Assembly: GCA_041392475.1 (NCBI GenBank)
Contig: JAWKLZ010000001.1
Location: 806,001-870,000 of the forward strand
Direction of reading: 5' to 3'
Source: Chitinophagales bacterium
Lineage (GTDB): Bacteria > Bacteroidota > Bacteroidia > Chitinophagales > UBA2359
Length of the DNA stretch: 64,000 nucleotides
Below the pieces are notes generated by a model, which saw only the letters and a list, made by a program, of their open reading frames with translations, did no database searches and had not been told where the DNA came from. The position numbers and the translations under genes were made by a program. This document shows, piece by piece, positions 60,479-64,000 of this stretch; the stretch's first letter is position 1; every line of letters starts with the position of its first letter.

Positions 60479-61804
60479 ATGAATCAGCAAAAAGCACAAC
60501 TATCAGACATTCCAGGCGATTGGGGTTTACCCTTTTTTGGCGACATGTTTAAGTTTTTGAAAAACCCAATTCAACTCTACAAGGACAAACAAGAGAAATA
60601 TGGAGATGTATTCAAAATGCAATATTTCGGAAAAACGCAATTGGTATTGTTAGACAAAGCAGCGAATCAGTTCTTGCTAATTGAGCAAGGAAAATACACT
60701 TCTAATGAACAAGCATGGGAATTTCCACTCAAAGATTTGTTTCCCAATGGTTTGATGCTCATGGACGGAGAACGCCATCAGTACCATCGAAATATCTTGC
60801 GAACGGCATTTGAAAAAGACCCGATGAACGGATACTTGGAAATGATGCTGCCGATTATTGAAGATTTTGTGGAAAGTTGGCGGACACAAAAAAAGGTGTT
60901 TGCTTTCAACGCCTACAAGGAATTGACCCTTCAAATGGCGGGAAAAGTATTTTTTGGGTTGGATTTCTCCAAAGACTTGGCTATTGTGAATCAACATATT
61001 ATTGAAGTGGTGAAAGCAGCAACGGCCATTCCAGTAGCTATACCCTTTAGCACTTATGCTCGTGGTGTTAAAGCAAGAAAAAAGTTGGAGGCTTACTTCA
61101 AAACCCTGATTGCACAGAAACGTGCAAATCCTCAAAAAGATCTTTTTAGCCTTCTCTGCTTTGCCAAAAGTGAAGAAGGCAATCAATTGAGTGACCAAGA
61201 AATCGTAGATCACCTCATTTTTATTCTGATGGCTGCCCACGACACCACCGCAAGCACGCTTACAAGCCTTACCTATCTGCTTGCCAAAAATCCAACATGG
61301 CAGCAGCGTGTTCGCAAAGAGGCTACCCAACTGGACTTAAATAATTTGAAGGAAGTCAAAGATTTGCGAATCTTGGAAGATATGGATTTGGCAATCAAAG
61401 AAGCTTTGCGACTGTATCCACCACTTATATTGTTGCCTCGGGTGAGTACCCATGCAATGCAATTTGGAGATTATGCCATTCCTGCCAATACCCGTTTGGG
61501 TGTTGTTTTACAGCACAATCACTACAATGATGAACTTTGGAAAAAACCTGAACAATTTGATCCTGAGCGTTTTGACAAAGAAAGAAAGGAACACCGTAAA
61601 TGCCCTCATGCCTATGCACCTTTTGGGGCGGGGAAGCACCATTGTATCGGGTTTGCATTTGCAGAAATGCAAATCAAATTGATTATGAATCACTTATTGC
61701 AGCAATTTGAGTGGACTGTTCCCGAAAATTACAAAGCTCCTTATCGAGCAGTTCCACTGCAAGAACCCACCGATGGTTTACCGATTTATTTGAAGTCATT
61801 GTAA
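60479..61804 (+). CDS. cytochrome P450
   Basis: This 441-residue haem monooxygenase has the I-helix oxygen-binding motif MAAHDTTAS, the K-helix ExxR (AIKEALRLYPP), the PERF-like motif DPERFDKERKEHRKC, and the haem-binding loop PFGAGKHHCIGFAFA with Cys389 as thiolate ligand. There is no membrane anchor, so it is a soluble bacterial P450. Motifs recall the CYP120/CYP26-like group acting on retinoid- or sterol-like substrates, a loose impression. Ferredoxin and reductase partners are not nearby. The divergent AraC-type gene may regulate it. Confidence 0.94.
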   Translation: MNQQKAQLSDIPGDWGLPFFGDMFKFLKNPIQLYKDKQEKYGDVFKMQYFGKTQLVLLDKAANQFLLIEQGKYTSNEQAWEFPLKDLFPNGLMLMDGERHQYHRNILRTAFEKDPMNGYLEMMLPIIEDFVESWRTQKKVFAFNAYKELTLQMAGKVFFGLDFSKDLAIVNQHIIEVVKAATAIPVAIPFSTYARGVKARKKLEAYFKTLIAQKRANPQKDLFSLLCFAKSEEGNQLSDQEIVDHLIFILMAAHDTTASTLTSLTYLLAKNPTWQQRVRKEATQLDLNNLKEVKDLRILEDMDLAIKEALRLYPPLILLPRVSTHAMQFGDYAIPANTRLGVVLQHNHYNDELWKKPEQFDPERFDKERKEHRKCPHAYAPFGAGKHHCIGFAFAEMQIKLIMNHLLQQFEWTVPENYKAPYRAVPLQEPTDGLPIYLKSL

Positions 61805-61935
61805 CAATAGTTCGGATAGTTTCTATTGAACACTGAGGCATAGAGTTTTGATTATTACACAGTTACGAAAATTAGTGTTTCCGACAATCAATTGATTGTC
61901 AAATGCTTAAAATCCACAAAACAAACTTCAATAGT
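61803..61935. repeat. decayed member of palindromic repeat family 2
   Basis: ACAATAGTTCGGATAGTTTC, then TTGAACACTGAGGCATAGAG and TTTTGATTATTACA align in order with the left half of the element at 21728-21864. The matching right arm is not present. It follows the P450 stop. Confidence 0.5.
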
Positions 61936-61948
61936 TTTTTACACGCTT

Positions 61949-63844
61949 TTAAAAAGGTGCACCCAAGTCTTTTGCCCGTATGCTGTCTAATCTTGCTTCC
62001 TCAACATTATTCCGCAATTTGTGGATTCGATATCGATACAAATACGCAATGGCATCACTTGCATTGAGATTTAAGGCCGATTGAATGTCTTTCATAGCGG
62101 CATCGTAGTTCTGCAACTCGTAATAAGCGATGGCCCGCCAACGATAGCCTTTTCCATCTTCCGTTTCATACTTCAAATATTCGTTGTAATCGGCAAGGGC
62201 TTTTTCGTAGTTTTTTGCCAATGCTAACATAGTTGCCCTCTGCAAATAGACATTGTGTTTTTCTACAAAATCACCTCCTTCAATGGCAGCATTGCATTCT
62301 TTCATTGCCTGTTCATAGTCACCTTCCATCCGATGAATTTTGCAGAGATTGGCGTAAGACATATACTTTTCTTCATTCATTTCAATTGCCCTAAGGTAAT
62401 CTGCTTCTGCTGCTTTGGTGTTTTTAAGAAAATGATTTGTGATGGCTCTTCGGTGGTAAACTGTGCCATAATTGGGATTGATTTGGAGGGATTGATTGTA
62501 TTGATTTAGGGCTTCCGTATAGTTTTGAATGTTGCGGTAATAGTCGCCTTTGAAGGCATATCCCATGTATGATGTTTGTGGATATTTGTCAATCGCATCT
62601 TGCCAAATGGTAAAATTACTTTCCCAAACGGCGACTCTTTGATAGCTGGTATAAGCCAAAATTAAGACGGCAAAGATTCCTCCACTCAATATTACCTTGC
62701 TTACAAATTGTTGTGATTTATCGCTTTGTAGCAAATAATGGTATATACCATTTGCTACCACAAACGCCAATCCAATATAGGCGATATAGACATTGCTTTC
62801 GTTGATAATGCTTTCCGAATGTTGGAAAAAGGGCAGAAACCATACTATGTTTGCTGCAAAAAACAACAACCCAAAGGCCAAAACACGAGCAGAACGAAAC
62901 GCCCATATCGTAAGCCCTACAAACATTAATACCACAACGGGAGAAAGGTAATACAGCAACGTTTGTGTGGGAACGATACTTGGTGCAGGGTGAAAAATAG
63001 CTAATTTGAAGGGAATAATGAATTTCAAAAAGTACAGCGTAAACGCATAAGTGCTATCCATCAAAATAGATGCAATACTTCCTTCTGCATTTCCTATTTG
63101 ATGGTAATACAATGCCATCGCCAAAAATCCCAGAGAAATCACCCAAAATTCGGCCCATTTCATTCCCAATTTTCGGTCTATCGAATCACCTCTAAAATAA
63201 TGAATTGCCAACAAAACAAAAGGAAATACAATCGCAGCAGAATTAGAAAACAGTGCCAAAATATAAGTGAAGATAGCTGCAACTCGCCACCAGGATTTTA
63301 GGGTGTTGTAGTATTGAAGGTAAGCGATAAGTGACAATAGAATAAAAAAACTATATACCAAAACCGAACGTGCTGACAACCAAGCTACCGTTTCTATTTG
63401 CATGGGATGAACGGCAAACAACATAGCTCCAATTAGTCCTACCAATGGCTTTCGGTTACTCAACAAATAGAGTACGAAAAAGACCAAAACAACATTGATT
63501 AAATGTAAGATTAAGTTTGTCCAGTGGTAAGCAGCAGGTGCGAGATTGGCGGTTTGGTAATTGAAGGCAAAAGATAATAGAGTAAGTGGCTGGTAATGAT
63601 TGGCTACTGGTTCACCAAAAATTTGTAAAGAAGTACTTTGTATCAAACCATTGCTAAGGATATACAAATTATCTTGGTAATCTATGAAATCGTTTTTCAC
63701 CACTCCTGCAAATACCAAATAGGTGCATCCTACTACCAACAAAAGACCCCACCATTGGTAACGTTCTAAAAAGGACTTAGAAGGTTTTGTGTTGCCTTGA
63801 TTGTCTGTTTGTTGTGCTGTTTTTGTGGCTTTGCGTTTTGACAT
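61949..63844 (-). CDS. TMTC-like polytopic membrane protein with C-terminal TPR repeats
   Basis: This 631-residue protein has about 10-11 membrane helices in the N-terminal two thirds, with GT-C/TMTC-like signatures (KNDFIDYQDNLYI, ANHYQPLTLLSFAFNYQTA, AAYHWTNLILHLINVVLVF, FAVHPMQIETVAWLSARS, all in part). The C-terminal third has about six TPR repeats (YTEALNQYNQSLQINPNYG, YDAAMKDIQSALNLNAS). TMTC proteins are O-mannosyltransferases in eukaryotes; a bacterial sugar transfer role is inference. I prefer the ATG at 63844 over 63868, because a -7 box (TACCTTTG, 63862-63855) lies in the extension. Confidence 0.85.
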   Translation of the reverse strand: MSKRKATKTAQQTDNQGNTKPSKSFLERYQWWGLLLVVGCTYLVFAGVVKNDFIDYQDNLYILSNGLIQSTSLQIFGEPVANHYQPLTLLSFAFNYQTANLAPAAYHWTNLILHLINVVLVFFVLYLLSNRKPLVGLIGAMLFAVHPMQIETVAWLSARSVLVYSFFILLSLIAYLQYYNTLKSWWRVAAIFTYILALFSNSAAIVFPFVLLAIHYFRGDSIDRKLGMKWAEFWVISLGFLAMALYYHQIGNAEGSIASILMDSTYAFTLYFLKFIIPFKLAIFHPAPSIVPTQTLLYYLSPVVVLMFVGLTIWAFRSARVLAFGLLFFAANIVWFLPFFQHSESIINESNVYIAYIGLAFVVANGIYHYLLQSDKSQQFVSKVILSGGIFAVLILAYTSYQRVAVWESNFTIWQDAIDKYPQTSYMGYAFKGDYYRNIQNYTEALNQYNQSLQINPNYGTVYHRRAITNHFLKNTKAAEADYLRAIEMNEEKYMSYANLCKIHRMEGDYEQAMKECNAAIEGGDFVEKHNVYLQRATMLALAKNYEKALADYNEYLKYETEDGKGYRWRAIAYYELQNYDAAMKDIQSALNLNASDAIAYLYRYRIHKLRNNVEEARLDSIRAKDLGAPF

Positions 63845-63854
63845 TTGTTTTAGG

Positions 63855-63862
63855 CAAAGGTA
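63855..63862 (-). promoter_or_regulatory. -7-like box before the TMTC-like gene
   Basis: The minus strand reads TACCTTTG, matching TAnnTTTG, only 10 bp before the ATG at 63844. If used, the mRNA would be almost leaderless. No -33 element is obvious, so confidence is low. Confidence 0.35.
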
Positions 63863-63902
63863 AGACACAAAAAGGAGAAGGAAAAGAATTAGCTTATTTC
63901 AA

Positions 63903-64000
63903 TTATGCTTTAATATGCAGTTCAGAATCAAAATCACGTCCATCGTAATCTCCTAAATCAGTGATTCGGTAAGCTTTTCCTGTTTGTAGGTGAAGGTGAT
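63903..64000 (-). CDS. C-terminal end of an unidentified protein (3' partial view)
   Basis: On the minus strand one frame runs open from the window end and encodes HLHLQTGKAYRITDLGDYDG, then RDFDSELHIKA and a TAA stop at 63903-63905. The other two frames stop quickly. Too little is visible for identification. Its stop lies 58 bp upstream of the TMTC-like ATG, so the two genes may be co-transcribed. Confidence 0.55.
   Translation of the reverse strand, partial: HLHLQTGKAYRITDLGDYDGRDFDSELHIKA

Overview
The window comes from the chromosome of a Bacteroidota bacterium. Evidence: three secreted proteins end in type IX secretion (Por/T9SS) C-terminal sorting domains, promoter -7 boxes have the Bacteroidota form TAnnTTTG, starts lack clear Shine-Dalgarno sites, and families typical of the phylum are present (DUF2141, DUF4349, DUF6150-like, a large alpha-2-macroglobulin lipoprotein, LytTR regulators). 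Base composition is AT-rich. The exact family cannot be fixed from the sequence; Saprospiria- or Cytophagia-like is a guess. No tRNA, rRNA, CRISPR array or complete transposase gene was seen.

Layout. 1-3.6 kb: signalling cluster (LytTR regulator cut by the window edge, stand-alone receiver, hybrid histidine kinase). 3.8-8.7 kb: secreted GH13 glycosidase, DUF2141 protein, unknown exported protein. 8.9-12.8 kb: tightly coupled four-gene operon (leucine-rich repeat protein, DUF6150-like repeat protein, TPR histidine kinase, NarL-type regulator). 12.8-15.9 kb: CcmD-like protein, OmpR-type two-component system and a divergent cysteine-rich exported protein, with an 11-bp-periodic operator-like array between them. 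16-22.5 kb: kdsB, kelch protein, GH2 beta-galactosidase, then 0.8 kb of palindromic repeats. 22.5-36 kb: mostly housekeeping (topoisomerase IV A, DUF559 nuclease between repeats, SUI1 factor, MFS transporter, STAS protein, RNase Z, MobA, CorA). 36.2-42.5 kb: subtilase, and a gluconate operon (lipoprotein, gntK, gnd, gntP). 42.8-48 kb: accessory, defence-like segment with two toxin-antitoxin modules, a truncated duplicate gene, a DUF2188 protein, an AbiC-like membrane protein interrupted at a poly-A run, and a protein with a HEPN-like motif. 48.1-64 kb: giant alpha-2-macroglobulin, kelch protein, SMUG2-type glycosylase, cardiolipin synthase, lipB, AraC regulator with divergent cytochrome P450, and a TMTC-like membrane/TPR protein.

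Genes that appear to work together: gntK-gnd-gntP import and oxidise gluconate to ribulose 5-phosphate. The OmpR-type pair probably controls the cysteine-rich protein through the direct repeats. The LRR/DUF6150/kinase/regulator genes overlap by 4 nt at each junction and should be co-translated.

The most unusual content is non-coding. Several families of palindromic intergenic repeats occur. One brackets a DUF559 endonuclease gene with identical 48-bp direct repeats. A toxin-antitoxin cassette is bracketed by a duplicated 3' end of the alpha-2-macroglobulin gene. The heptamer TTGAAGG is strikingly over-represented on both strands except in certain blocks.
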